DNA from: Deltaproteobacteria bacterium HGW-Deltaproteobacteria-14
GTDB taxonomy: Bacteria > Myxococcota_A > UBA9042 > PHBI01
Direction of reading: 5' to 3'
Assembly: GCA_002841945.1 (NCBI GenBank)
Contig: PHBI01000072.1
Coordinates: 1-34,673, forward strand
Length of the DNA stretch: 34,673 bases
In this document: in pieces, positions 18,040-27,678 of the stretch
Layout of the letters: each line of letters starts with the position of its first letter
Position numbering within the stretch: position 1 is the stretch's first letter
Notes under the pieces: generated by a model
The model's database searches: none
The model's input: only the letters and a program-made list of their open reading frames with translations
Told to the model about the DNA's origin: nothing
Made by a program: the position numbers and the translations under genes

Positions 18040-18571
18040 CGCGAACTCCGGAGCGTGGGGGTTGGGTGGGGCGCTCGCGAGCAGCCCGCTGAATGCTGCG
18101 GCGCACACGCGCAGACGACGGACGATTCAGGGACAGCACACGGCGAGGGCCGACGCACTGCAGCACGGAGGACGCTCCGAGCCCTGGCCTTGTGGGGAGT
18201 TCTGCGCTGCGCTGCGTGCGACCGAGCTAGCCAGGACCCCAAGCAAATCGCAGCGAAGCGCTGCCTTGATTGAGGTGTCCTGCGCGTACGAAACGACGGC
18301 GTTGTATCGGTCGCCGACCTGCGTGCTCCGCGGTGCGCGATTCCGCACCGCCAGCACCGCACTCCGGCCGCCGACCTGCCGCCGTCTCTTCGTCAGATGC
18401 GACCTTGGTAGCTGGCTGCGGGCGCGGTGTAAAGTCGCGGCCGACCCGCCGCCGCGCTGCGGTGCGAAAGCGACGGCCCCTCGCTCCACGAAGACCACGA
18501 CGAGATGTCGACCCTCACGAAATGAGCGAGGTCGTTTGGCCGACCTTCGCGAGTGCAGTAGACTCGAACAC
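18040..18571. other. Divergent intergenic region, no gene seen
   Basis: 532 nt between the membrane protein and the diguanylate cyclase. All frames read as low-complexity Arg/Ala/Pro translations. It contains small inverted repeats at 18250-18264 (GCAGCG-AAG-CGCTGC) and 18330-18351 (8-bp stem, 6-nt loop), plus the diguanylate cyclase promoter at 18536-18564. Codon usage is less G/C-biased at third positions than in real genes. No tRNA or clear ncRNA. Confidence 0.55.
18536..18564 (+). promoter_or_regulatory. Promoter giving a probable leaderless diguanylate cyclase mRNA
   Basis: TTGGCC (18536-18541), exactly 17 nt, then TAGACT (18559-18564): a sigma70-type pair. The ATG at 18572 begins 7 nt after the -10 box, where transcription would start. 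No ribosome site precedes that ATG, which fits a leaderless message. Confidence 0.5.
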
Positions 18572-20080
<1,509 letters not shown>

Positions 20081-20093
20081 CGCTACGGGTTCG

Positions 20094-21767
<1,674 letters not shown>

Positions 21768-21893
21768 CCGGACCTCCGCGGGCGAGCGTGTTGCGATGCA
21801 CAGTGGCGCCGCCCGTCGGGGCGACCGCGACCCACCATAGAGCAGCCGTGGGCGCCCCGTCGAGCGCGGCCGCCCGGTCGGAGTGGCGCGGCT

Positions 21894-22931
21894 TCAGGGC
21901 GTCCGGCGGCGGATCTCCGAGGCGGTGGCGAGCTCCGGGCCGCCGTCGTTGCCGTGGCCCTTGACGACGGCGACGGTCCCCTCGCACTCGGCGACGAAGA
22001 CCTGCTGGACCTCGACGTAGAACGAGCCGTTGAACCAGCGGTAGAGCCCGACGATGAGCCGGACCGCGCCGAACGCCCCGGCGGGCGTCTCGACCGTGCC
22101 GTCGAGGTCGACGCTCACGTGCCAGTTCTCGGTGGCGTAGGTCCACGCCCCGTTCGAGAGGCCGCTGACCTGGCTGTCGGTCTCCCAGCTCGTGCCCGCC
22201 TCGAGCGGGAACGACAGCATCTTGGCGGGGGGATCGTAGACCAGCTCGGTCCGTGCGGCGCCGTCCGCCGGGCTCACCACGCCGAGCAGGTAGAGCGCGT
22301 CATCGTCGGCGCGGAACACCCCGAGGAGCTCGTCGCCGGCGCTGCGGCGCGTCGCGTAGGTCGCGGTCGGGAAGCTGGCGCCGAACCACTGCGCCGAAGG
22401 GTCGAGCAGCGGGACCGTCAGGTTCGCGTCGCCGTCGAAGTTCTGCGCCAGGTCCCAGCGCAGGTCCCCCGCCGCGCTCGTGGTGGGGCGGGTGTCGAAC
22501 GCGACGTCGCTCGCGACGCGCAGGCGGAGCTGGGTGCCCGGGACGAAGCTGACCTCGTCGCGGGTGACGACGTGATCGCCGTTCGGCACGCAGCCCGGTC
22601 CCGTCGCGGTGTCGGCGGGCGGCGCGGTGTCGGCCGGCGCCGCCGTGTCCGCGGCCGCGGAGGTGTCGGCCGGCGCCTGCGAGTCGGTCCCGCCAGCGGT
22701 GTCGACCGGGGCGACGGTGTCGCTCGGGGCGACCACGTCCGGCGGCACGAAGATGGCGTCGCGCGCGTCCTGGCTGACCACGGCGCAGGTCTGGTCGGCG
22801 TTGCACACGCCGCTGGCGCAGTCCGCGTTGACGCGGCAGCTGGCGGCCGGATCCGCAGAGCAGGCGCCGCCGGCGAGCGACATCGACAGCATCAACAGCG
22901 GGGCGCTGAACAGGGCGATGGGGCGAAGCAT
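21894..22931 (-). CDS. DT-rich lipoprotein with Cys-rich N-terminal motif, unknown function
   Basis: 345 residues from ATG 22931 (ATGs 13 and 16 codons later are alternatives). The signal ends LAGGAC (Cys24), a relaxed lipobox. Next comes a small disulfide-type motif (CRVNADCASGVCNADQTC) common in myxobacterial secreted proteins. The DT-rich linker follows (about 60-110, e.g. ADTSAAADTAAPADT), then a globular beta-rich domain of about 230 residues with no recognised signature. It should be exposed on the cell surface or in the periplasm. It diverges from phaR with 156 nt between the starts. Confidence 0.78.
   Translation of the reverse strand: MLRPIALFSAPLLMLSMSLAGGACSADPAASCRVNADCASGVCNADQTCAVVSQDARDAIFVPPDVVAPSDTVAPVDTAGGTDSQAPADTSAAADTAAPADTAPPADTATGPGCVPNGDHVVTRDEVSFVPGTQLRLRVASDVAFDTRPTTSAAGDLRWDLAQNFDGDANLTVPLLDPSAQWFGASFPTATYATRRSAGDELLGVFRADDDALYLLGVVSPADGAARTELVYDPPAKMLSFPLEAGTSWETDSQVSGLSNGAWTYATENWHVSVDLDGTVETPAGAFGAVRLIVGLYRWFNGSFYVEVQQVFVAECEGTVAVVKGHGNDGGPELATASEIRRRTP
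22609..22680 (-). repeat. Four 18-nt tandem repeats encoding the DT-rich linker
   Basis: Four in-frame 18-nt units start at 22609, 22627, 22645 and 22663; each contains GTGTC on the + strand and encodes a DT-plus-four hexapeptide. The periodicity and position match the 18-nt repeats in the lipoprotein at 3155. Confidence 0.82.
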
Positions 22932-23052
22932 GATGGGACAGGACTACGCCGGCCCCCCGCCTCAGGTCAATTGCTGCAGGCGCGAAGGGTCGCCCCCCCG
23001 ACGCGCGCCACGCGCCCGGCGCAACTCCGCACGATCGCAGGGTGTGAGGGCG

Positions 23053-23081
23053 TTGTGCGGGTCGGGGGCTTTTGCTAGGGT
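23053..23081 (+). promoter_or_regulatory. Candidate phaR promoter, probably leaderless
   Basis: TTGTGC (23053-23058), 17 nt, TAGGGT (23076-23081), with the phaR ATG 6 nt further. The start of transcription would coincide with the ATG, and no ribosome site is visible. The -10 box lies inside the candidate PhaR operator. Confidence 0.42.
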
Positions 23082-23090
23082 CGCAGCATG
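23071..23090. promoter_or_regulatory. Degenerate PhaR operator overlapping the phaR start codon
   Basis: TTTGCTAGGGTCGCAGCATG has the same 20-bp register as the phasin operators (TTTGCTGC-N4-GCAGCAAA) and matches 12 of 16 half-site positions. The right half runs into the ATG at 23088. It covers the putative -10 box, the right place for autorepression. Confidence 0.55.
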
Positions 23091-23777
23091 GTCGTCAAGC
23101 GCTACAGCAACCGTCGGCTCTACGACACCGACGAGAGCCGCTACGTCACCCTCGACGAGATCGCCGAGCGCATCCGAAAGGGCAGCGAGATCCGCTTTGT
23201 TGACGCGCCGACCGGGGAGGACATCACCCAGAGCTTCCTCGCCCAGATCATCTTCGAGGGGCGAGGCGCCGCCAAGCTGCTGCCGGTGCCGCTGCTGTAT
23301 CGGATGGTGCGGATGGGCGACGACGCGCTCGCCGAGTTCTTCGGTCGCTACGTGACCTGGGCGTTGGACGTCTACCTCAAGCTCAAGCTGGGCGCGCGCT
23401 CGATGGCGTCGTACACGCCCTTCGGGGCGATGCCCGCGGCGGCCAGCGAGGCCCTGGCGCGCTGGCTCGGCTCGGTCTGGGGCCAGGCCTCGGGGGGCGC
23501 CCCGCCACCGGGTTGGCCCCAGGGCGCCGGCGCCCCGGCTTGGGGTCCCCCCTCCGCCCCGACCTGGAGTCCGCCTCCCACCCCGGACGCCCCCTTCCCG
23601 CCGCCGCCCACCCCCGAGGTCGAGCCGGAGCCCGAGCCGCCCCCGACGACCGCCGCCGCCTCGAGCGGTGAGCTGGCGGCGCTGCGCGGCGAGATCGAGG
23701 CCCTCAAGCGGGCGATCCGCGCCGCCGTCGGAGGCGCCGCCGACCCGGCCAGCCGCAAGGACGACCCCGACGTCTGA
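23088..23777 (+). CDS. phaR: PhaR, polyhydroxyalkanoate synthesis regulator
   Basis: 229 residues from ATG 23088. The N-terminal ~50 residues (VVKRYSNRRLYDTDESRYVTLDEIAERIRKG, then DAPTGEDIT) are the diagnostic PhaR/PHB DNA-binding domain. Residues 50-110 match the PHB-accumulation regulatory region (SFLAQIIFEGRGAAKLLPVPLLYRMVRMGDD). A Pro-rich low-complexity tract (about 135-190) and a final Ala/Glu/Arg helix complete it. In characterised relatives PhaR represses phasin genes and itself, binds CTGC-N3/4-GCAG sites, and is released when it binds nascent PHA. Here such palindromes lie at its own start and before both phasin genes, so the same circuit is very likely. Confidence 0.93.
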   Translation: MVVKRYSNRRLYDTDESRYVTLDEIAERIRKGSEIRFVDAPTGEDITQSFLAQIIFEGRGAAKLLPVPLLYRMVRMGDDALAEFFGRYVTWALDVYLKLKLGARSMASYTPFGAMPAAASEALARWLGSVWGQASGGAPPPGWPQGAGAPAWGPPSAPTWSPPPTPDAPFPPPPTPEVEPEPEPPPTTAAASSGELAALRGEIEALKRAIRAAVGGAADPASRKDDPDV

Positions 23778-23798
23778 GCGCGTCCGCCGGCGCGATCC

Positions 23799-23822
23799 TG
23801 TTTGCTGCATTTGCAGCAAACA
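23799..23822. promoter_or_regulatory. PhaR operator A upstream of phasin 1
   Basis: A perfect 24-bp palindrome whose 20-bp core is TTTGCTGCATTTGCAGCAAA (23801-23820), i.e. CTGC-N4-GCAG, the published PhaR pattern. It ends 5 bp before the core -35 hexamer of the phasin 1 promoter. Confidence 0.8.
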
Positions 23823-23825
23823 CCC

Positions 23826-23854
23826 TTGACCACCCTCAGAGGCGCTCCTATCCT
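23826..23854 (+). promoter_or_regulatory. Phasin 1 promoter
   Basis: TTGACC (23826-23831), 17 nt, TATCCT (23849-23854). Transcription should start near 23861, inside operator B, with the ATG about 43 nt further. Operators on both sides of the hexamers suit repression by PhaR. Confidence 0.65.
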
Positions 23855-23857
23855 CCG

Positions 23858-23877
23858 TTTGCCTGAATGGCAGCAAA
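23858..23877. promoter_or_regulatory. PhaR operator B at the phasin 1 transcription start
   Basis: TTTGCCTGAATGGCAGCAAA has the same 20-bp length as operator A. The right half GCAGCAAA is identical and the left half keeps TTTGC. It starts 57 bp after the start of operator A, across the predicted start of transcription. Confidence 0.6.
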
Positions 23878-23903
23878 CACGGCGAGACACAGGAGCCCCC
23901 CTC

Positions 23904-24215
23904 ATGACGACCAAGAACACCGAGACTACGCATGTGCAGCAGGCGATCGACATGGCCAACGCCGCCGCGGAGACCGCGCGTGGCATCTGGCAGCAGGTCC
24001 TCGACGCCCAGGTGAGCGGCTTCGAGCAGGCGGCCGCCCAGCTCGAGGAGCTCTCCAAGCGCGGCGTCACGCGCGCGCAGAACAACCTCGACGAGGTCGC
24101 CAAGCTCTCGCGCAGCGCCCTGAGCTGGGCGTCCGAGATGCACGCCGAGATCACCAAGGCCGCGCTCCAGGCGGTCCGCAGCGCCGTCGCCAACGCGCCG
24201 AAGGCCGCCGCCTGA
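23904..24215 (+). CDS. Phasin 1 (PHA granule-associated protein)
   Basis: 103 residues from ATG 23904, with AGGAG 10 nt upstream. The whole protein is amphipathic helix with no Cys, of phasin type (RGIWQQVLDAQVSGFEQAAAQLEELSKRG; NLDEVAKLSRSALSWASEMHAEITKAALQAV). Phasins coat PHA granules, control their size and indirectly relieve PhaR repression. It is shorter than the usual ~120-190 residues but homologous in pattern to phasin 2 at 26346 (shared R-x-[IV]-W-Q-x-[VL]-L-D-x-Q-[VL]-x-G-[FY]-E). Its promoter is flanked by two PhaR-type palindromes. It appears monocistronic: 383 nt with two hairpins follow. Confidence 0.82.
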   Translation: MTTKNTETTHVQQAIDMANAAAETARGIWQQVLDAQVSGFEQAAAQLEELSKRGVTRAQNNLDEVAKLSRSALSWASEMHAEITKAALQAVRSAVANAPKAAA

Positions 24216-24347
24216 GATCCCGCGCGGCCGAACGGGCAGAGCCGGGTCGTCCCTCCCCCGCGAGGCGACGAGCCCGGCCGTCGTGGCCGCCCCTCGGGCT
24301 CGCGGCGCCGCAGCGCCATCTCCGATCCTGTTCTCCAGCCGGGGTGC

Positions 24348-24375
24348 GGGAAGTGGCCGCCAACCGCCACTTCCC
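24348..24375 (+). terminator. Hairpin after phasin 1, terminator-like without U-tract
   Basis: GGGAAGTGGC (24348-24357) pairs perfectly with GCCACTTCCC (24366-24375) around an 8-nt loop. There is no T-run after it. Many high-GC bacteria use such stems for transcript ends or mRNA stability. Confidence 0.4.
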
Positions 24376-24443
24376 TGCGGTCGACTTCATCGCGCAGCGG
24401 CGGGTGGAGGCGGCGGAGCCGTCGGTTCGGTCGCTCTGACAGC

Positions 24444-24477
24444 GCGGGGAGAAGCACGCGTGCGTGCTTCTCCCCGC
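24444..24477 (+). terminator. 15-bp perfect stem hairpin before the Rieske-GltS gene
   Basis: Positions 24444-24458 pair with 24463-24477 with no mismatch, leaving a 4-nt loop (inner half sites GAAGCACG/CGTGCTTC). No U-tract follows. It may terminate upstream transcription, or be an operator or leader element of the gene at 24599. Confidence 0.5.
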
Positions 24478-24598
24478 AGTCTGCTAGAGTGACGTGCGGC
24501 TCCTCGGATCTCGGACGTCCAGCACACCGACCCGGGCGCTTCCCGTCACCCCAGCTGCCGGCGGGGTCCGCGTGGACCGACCGGCATCGGAGAACCCC

Positions 24599-26212
24599 AT
24601 GCGGAGAATGAGAGTCGCGGCGTGGACCGCGCTGCGAGACCGTACGCCCACCTACGCCCTGGTCGCCGGCGTCGATCTGGTGATCGTGCGCTATGGCGAC
24701 GAGGCCTCGGTGCTCTACGGGCGCTGCCTCCACCGGGGCGCGCTGATGGCGGATGGCCACGTCGAGGGCCACAACCTCATCTGCGGGGTGCACGGCTGGG
24801 ACTACCGGCTCGACACCGGGGTCAGCGAGTACGCCAACAGCGAGGCGCTGCACCGCTTCAGCAGCTGGATCGACGTGGACGCCGACGCCCTCTTCGTCGA
24901 CGAGGACGAGGTCCGCGCCTGGGAGAAAGGCCACCCCCAGCCCTACGATCGGGGCGCCTACCTGGGGCTCTATCAGGACCCCCACGGGACCGCCGAGGAG
25001 CCCCACAATCAGCACATCCGGACCCTCGCCCGGGACGGCCTCACCAAGCTCGGCCACCACGGCGCGGGCAGCGCGATGGGGGTGCCGCTGACCGAGCTGC
25101 CGCGCTGGGATGACCTCCAGATCATCACCGCGCAGCTGGCCCGCAAGCCGCTGCTCGACGAGATCGAGGTCGACACCCACGTCGTGATCGGGCCGAACGC
25201 CGAGCGGCCCCTGCGCCTCGAGATCCCGATCTTCGTCAGCGACATGAGCTACGGCGCGCTGAGCGCCGAGGCCAAGATCGCCCTCGCGATGGGCGCCGAG
25301 CTCGCCGGCACCGGGATCTGCTCGGGAGAGGGCGGGATGCTGCCCGAAGAGCAGGCCAACAACAGCCGCTACTTCTACGAGCTCGCGTCTGGTCGCTTCG
25401 GGTGGTCGCTCGACAAGGTCGCGGGGGTGCAGGCGTTTCACTTCAAGGCCGGCCAGGGGGCCAAGACCGGGACCGGCGGACACCTCCCCGGCGACAAGGT
25501 CACCGGCCGCATCGCGGAGGTGCGGGGGTTGCCGGAGGGGCGGCCCGCGGTCAGCCCCGCGACCTTCTCGGACCTGATCGCACCCGCCGACTACCAGGCG
25601 GTCGCCGACCAGGTGCGCGAGGTGTCGGGGGGCATCCCGATCGGCTTCAAGCTGAGCGCTCAGCACATCGAAGCGGACATCGACTTCGCCCTCGAGGCCA
25701 CGGCCGACTACATCATCCTCGACGGCCGCGGCGGCGGGACCGGGTCCGCCCCAGACGTGTTCAAGAACAACATCTCCGTGCCCACCATGGCCGCCCTCGC
25801 GCGCGCCCGGCGCCACCTCGACCGCCGCGCGCGGGCGGACGTGACGCTCATCGTCACCGGCGGGCTCCGCAGCGAGTCGGACTTCGCCAAGGCGATGGCC
25901 CTCGGCGCGGACGCGGTGGCGGTGGCGAACTCCGCCATCCAGGCGGTCGGCTGCCTCGGGATGAGGGCGTGCGCCTCCAACAACTGCCCCGTCGGGATCG
26001 CCACCCAGCGACCGCACCTGCGCGCCCGGCTGGACATCGAGCGCTCGGCACGCCAACTCCAGAACTTCCTGACGGCCAGCACCCACCTCATGGCGGTCCT
26101 GGCGCGCGCCTGCGGGCACGCCCGCCTGCGAGACTTCTGCCCGGACGACCTGACGACCTGGAAGCGGCACATCGCCGAGCTCACGGGCGTCGCGTTCGCC
26201 GGCGTCGGCTAG
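24599..26212 (+). CDS. Rieske [2Fe-2S] domain fused to FMN-binding glutamate-synthase-like domain
   Basis: 537 residues. ATG 24599 is preceded by GGAGA (about 7-nt gap); GTG 24494 is in frame but poorer. Residues 1-105 form a Rieske ferredoxin domain with CLH (Cys43, His45) and CGVH (Cys62, His65), the full [2Fe-2S] ligand set. Residues ~145-520 match the GltB synthase barrel: VSDMSYGALSAEAK, GEGGMLPEE, FKAGQGAKTGTGGHLPGDKV, DGRGGGTGSAP, and CLGMRACASNNCPVGIATQ (Cys452, 458, 463; the CX5CX4C of the 3Fe-4S cluster). There is no N-terminal amidotransferase and no GltD partner nearby, so classical glutamine-dependent glutamate synthesis is unlikely. A 2-oxoacid/amino-acid redox reaction with electrons through the Rieske centre is inferred. 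It sits between two phasin genes. Confidence 0.88.
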   Translation: MRRMRVAAWTALRDRTPTYALVAGVDLVIVRYGDEASVLYGRCLHRGALMADGHVEGHNLICGVHGWDYRLDTGVSEYANSEALHRFSSWIDVDADALFVDEDEVRAWEKGHPQPYDRGAYLGLYQDPHGTAEEPHNQHIRTLARDGLTKLGHHGAGSAMGVPLTELPRWDDLQIITAQLARKPLLDEIEVDTHVVIGPNAERPLRLEIPIFVSDMSYGALSAEAKIALAMGAELAGTGICSGEGGMLPEEQANNSRYFYELASGRFGWSLDKVAGVQAFHFKAGQGAKTGTGGHLPGDKVTGRIAEVRGLPEGRPAVSPATFSDLIAPADYQAVADQVREVSGGIPIGFKLSAQHIEADIDFALEATADYIILDGRGGGTGSAPDVFKNNISVPTMAALARARRHLDRRARADVTLIVTGGLRSESDFAKAMALGADAVAVANSAIQAVGCLGMRACASNNCPVGIATQRPHLRARLDIERSARQLQNFLTASTHLMAVLARACGHARLRDFCPDDLTTWKRHIAELTGVAFAGVG

Positions 26213-26235
26213 CGCCCTCCCGCCGCCGCGGGCCC

Positions 26236-26269
26236 AGCGGTCTTTGCTGCGATCGCAGCAAAGACCGCT
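26236..26269. promoter_or_regulatory. PhaR operator C upstream of phasin 2
   Basis: A perfect 34-bp palindrome. Its 20-bp core TTTGCTGCGATCGCAGCAAA (26243-26262) is identical to operator A in both half sites, differing only in the N4 spacer. It ends next to the -35 box TTGACC, repeating the phasin 1 layout. Confidence 0.8.
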
Positions 26270-26297
26270 TGACCGCCCCCGCGTCCTCTCCTAACGT
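26269..26297 (+). promoter_or_regulatory. Phasin 2 operon promoter
   Basis: TTGACC (26269-26274), 17 nt, TAACGT (26292-26297). The -35 is the same hexamer at the same distance (6 bp) from the operator core as in the phasin 1 promoter (5 bp). The -10 is weak. It should drive phasin 2, the PhaC-like gene and the KAS III-like gene. Confidence 0.55.
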
Positions 26298-26345
26298 CGT
26301 GTCGCTCGCGGCATCAGCGCCGGAGCGTGACCCAGGAGGTCCCCG

Positions 26346-26747
26346 ATGGCGACCCGCAAGCCGAAGACGCCGCCGATCCCCCAGGAGCTCCCGGCCGAGC
26401 CCGAGCCGAGCGACGACGCCACCCCCACGTCACCTCGGGCGCCTGCTTCGCAGCCGCAGCAACAGGGCGCCGTCGCGCTGGCCGGGCCCCCAGCGGGGCG
26501 CGCCACCGACCGCTCCGTCTGGCAGCGGCTGCTCGATCACCAGCTCGAGGGGTACGAGGCCGCCATCGAGCAGCTCGAGCAGCTCGGCCGGCAGCAGCTC
26601 GAGCTCGCCCAGGGCTGCCTCGACGACACGATCCGGATGGGGCACGACTCCCTCGGCTGGTTCGTGGGGCTGAGCGCGAGCGGCGCCCGCGACGCGGTCG
26701 CGCTCACCCGCACGGTAGCCGCCATCCTCTCGCGCCCGGTCGCCTGA
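26346..26747 (+). CDS. Phasin 2 with Pro/Ala-rich N-terminal extension
   Basis: 133 residues. ATG 26346 has a strong AGGAGGT 5 nt upstream. Residues 1-50 are a Pro/Ala/Gln-rich disordered extension; residues 53-133 align in pattern with phasin 1 (RSVWQRLLDHQLEGYEAAIEQLEQLGRQQLELAQ). It is the first gene of a tight operon: 1 nt separates its TGA from the GTG of the PhaC-like gene. In class III and IV PHA synthases a small helical partner (PhaE, or the PhaR subunit of Bacillus) is encoded beside PhaC. This protein is smaller than PhaE but could be such a partner as well as a granule coat protein. Confidence 0.78.
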   Translation: MATRKPKTPPIPQELPAEPEPSDDATPTSPRAPASQPQQQGAVALAGPPAGRATDRSVWQRLLDHQLEGYEAAIEQLEQLGRQQLELAQGCLDDTIRMGHDSLGWFVGLSASGARDAVALTRTVAAILSRPVA

Positions 26748-26748
26748 C

Positions 26749-27678
26749 GTGCTGCCGGCCGCGACCCCGCGCGAGACCGTCTGGACCGACGACGTCACCC
26801 GGCTCGTCCGCTTCCGCGCCGCGCGCGGCGCTCAGACGCCCGTCCGCGGCGCGCGCCCGGTCGTCCTGCTCGTCGGGTCGCTGATCGAGCGCTGGCTCCT
26901 CTTCGACGTCGCTCCGGCTGGCGCGTGGTTCCCGTTCGGCGCCCCGCGCGCGAGCCTCGCCGGCGCCCTGGTCGCCGCCGACCTCGACGTCTTCGCCCTC
27001 GACTGGGGGCCGATCCAGACCACCCATCGCGACCGCGGCTTCGGCTGGCCCGACGCCGTCGCCGCCATCGGCCGCGCGCGCGACGCGGCGCTCGCCATCA
27101 GCGGCCGCTCGGCTGGGGCGGTCGTCGGCTACAGCCAGGGCGCGACCTTCGCCGTCATCGACGCCGCGCTCCACCCCGAGCGCCTGACCGCGCTCGTCAA
27201 CATCGGCGGCCCGGTGGACTTCTCGGCCCCCGGGCTCGCCGCGCTGCTGACCGACGCCCGCTGGTGCGACGCCGACGCCATCGCGGCCTTCGGCGGCCCC
27301 CCCGCGCTGCCCTTCATGGTGCGCCTGCCCGCCGAGACCTTCCGCGGCTGGGTGAAGGACTTCTACCAGCGCAACGCCCTCGTCGCCGGCGGCCTCCGGG
27401 TCGGTGACCGCGCCGTGGACCTCTCGCGCATCACCGCGCCGCTCTTGACGGTCCTCCCCGCCCACGACGCCGTGTGCCCCCCCGCCTCCGCCCTGGCCCT
27501 CGCCGAGCGTGTCGGGAGCGAGGTCCGCGACACCCTCCGTGTCCCCGGCGGGCACATCTCGTGCGTCACCGGCCCTGCGGCGTGCGACACGCTGCACCCT
27601 GCGCTCGCTCGCTGGCTGCATGCGATGGCTGCGCGCGCGGCGAGCCGCACCCCCCCCCCTCGAGGAGCCGCCCCATGA
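26749..27678 (+). CDS. Class III PhaC-like alpha/beta hydrolase with Ser nucleophile
   Basis: 309 residues from GTG 26749, which follows the phasin 2 stop by 1 nt. The pattern follows class III PHA synthase along its length: TPRETVWTDDVTRLVRFR, LIERWLLFDV, DVFALDWGP, the elbow VGYSQGATF, HPERLTALVNIGGPVDF, ETFRGWVKDFYQRN, VDLSRITAPLLTVLPAHDAVCPP and PGGHISCVTG. The triad positions are Ser129, Asp240 and His269; synthases have Cys at the first (Cys149 in the Allochromatium enzyme). The segment between PVDF and ETFR, the cap that covers the synthase active site, is some 45 residues shorter than usual, giving 309 instead of ~355. This favours a hydrolase or depolymerase, or a very slow synthase. 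It overlaps the KAS III-like gene by 4 nt (ATGA) and is probably PhaR-controlled. Confidence 0.82.
   Translation: MLPAATPRETVWTDDVTRLVRFRAARGAQTPVRGARPVVLLVGSLIERWLLFDVAPAGAWFPFGAPRASLAGALVAADLDVFALDWGPIQTTHRDRGFGWPDAVAAIGRARDAALAISGRSAGAVVGYSQGATFAVIDAALHPERLTALVNIGGPVDFSAPGLAALLTDARWCDADAIAAFGGPPALPFMVRLPAETFRGWVKDFYQRNALVAGGLRVGDRAVDLSRITAPLLTVLPAHDAVCPPASALALAERVGSEVRDTLRVPGGHISCVTGPAACDTLHPALARWLHAMAARAASRTPPPRGAAP

Larger units (their letters stand above)
24216..24598. other. Intergenic region with two strong hairpins
   Basis: 383 nt between phasin 1 and the Rieske/glutamate-synthase-like gene. It holds stem-loops at 24348-24375 and 24444-24477. A TAGAGT at 24485-24490 is a possible -10 box, but I find no good -35. 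No gene seen; the frame open from GTG 24494 is an in-frame extension of the downstream gene without protein-like character. Confidence 0.55.

Noticed and set aside
18330..18351. Stem-loop resembling a tRNA T-arm
   Set aside because: The 8-bp stem with a 6-nt loop has no TTCxA-type loop and no D or anticodon arm in the vicinity.
22970..22986. Possible further PhaR site between the lipoprotein and phaR genes
   Set aside because: TTGCTGC forms a good left half, but the right half after N4 (GCGAAGG) matches only weakly; kept as a half site at most.
24494..24598. GTG start 35 codons upstream for the Rieske-GltS gene
   Set aside because: No ribosome site, and the extension is a low-complexity Ser/Thr/Arg/Pro sequence; ATG 24599 has GGAGA upstream and leads directly into the Rieske domain.
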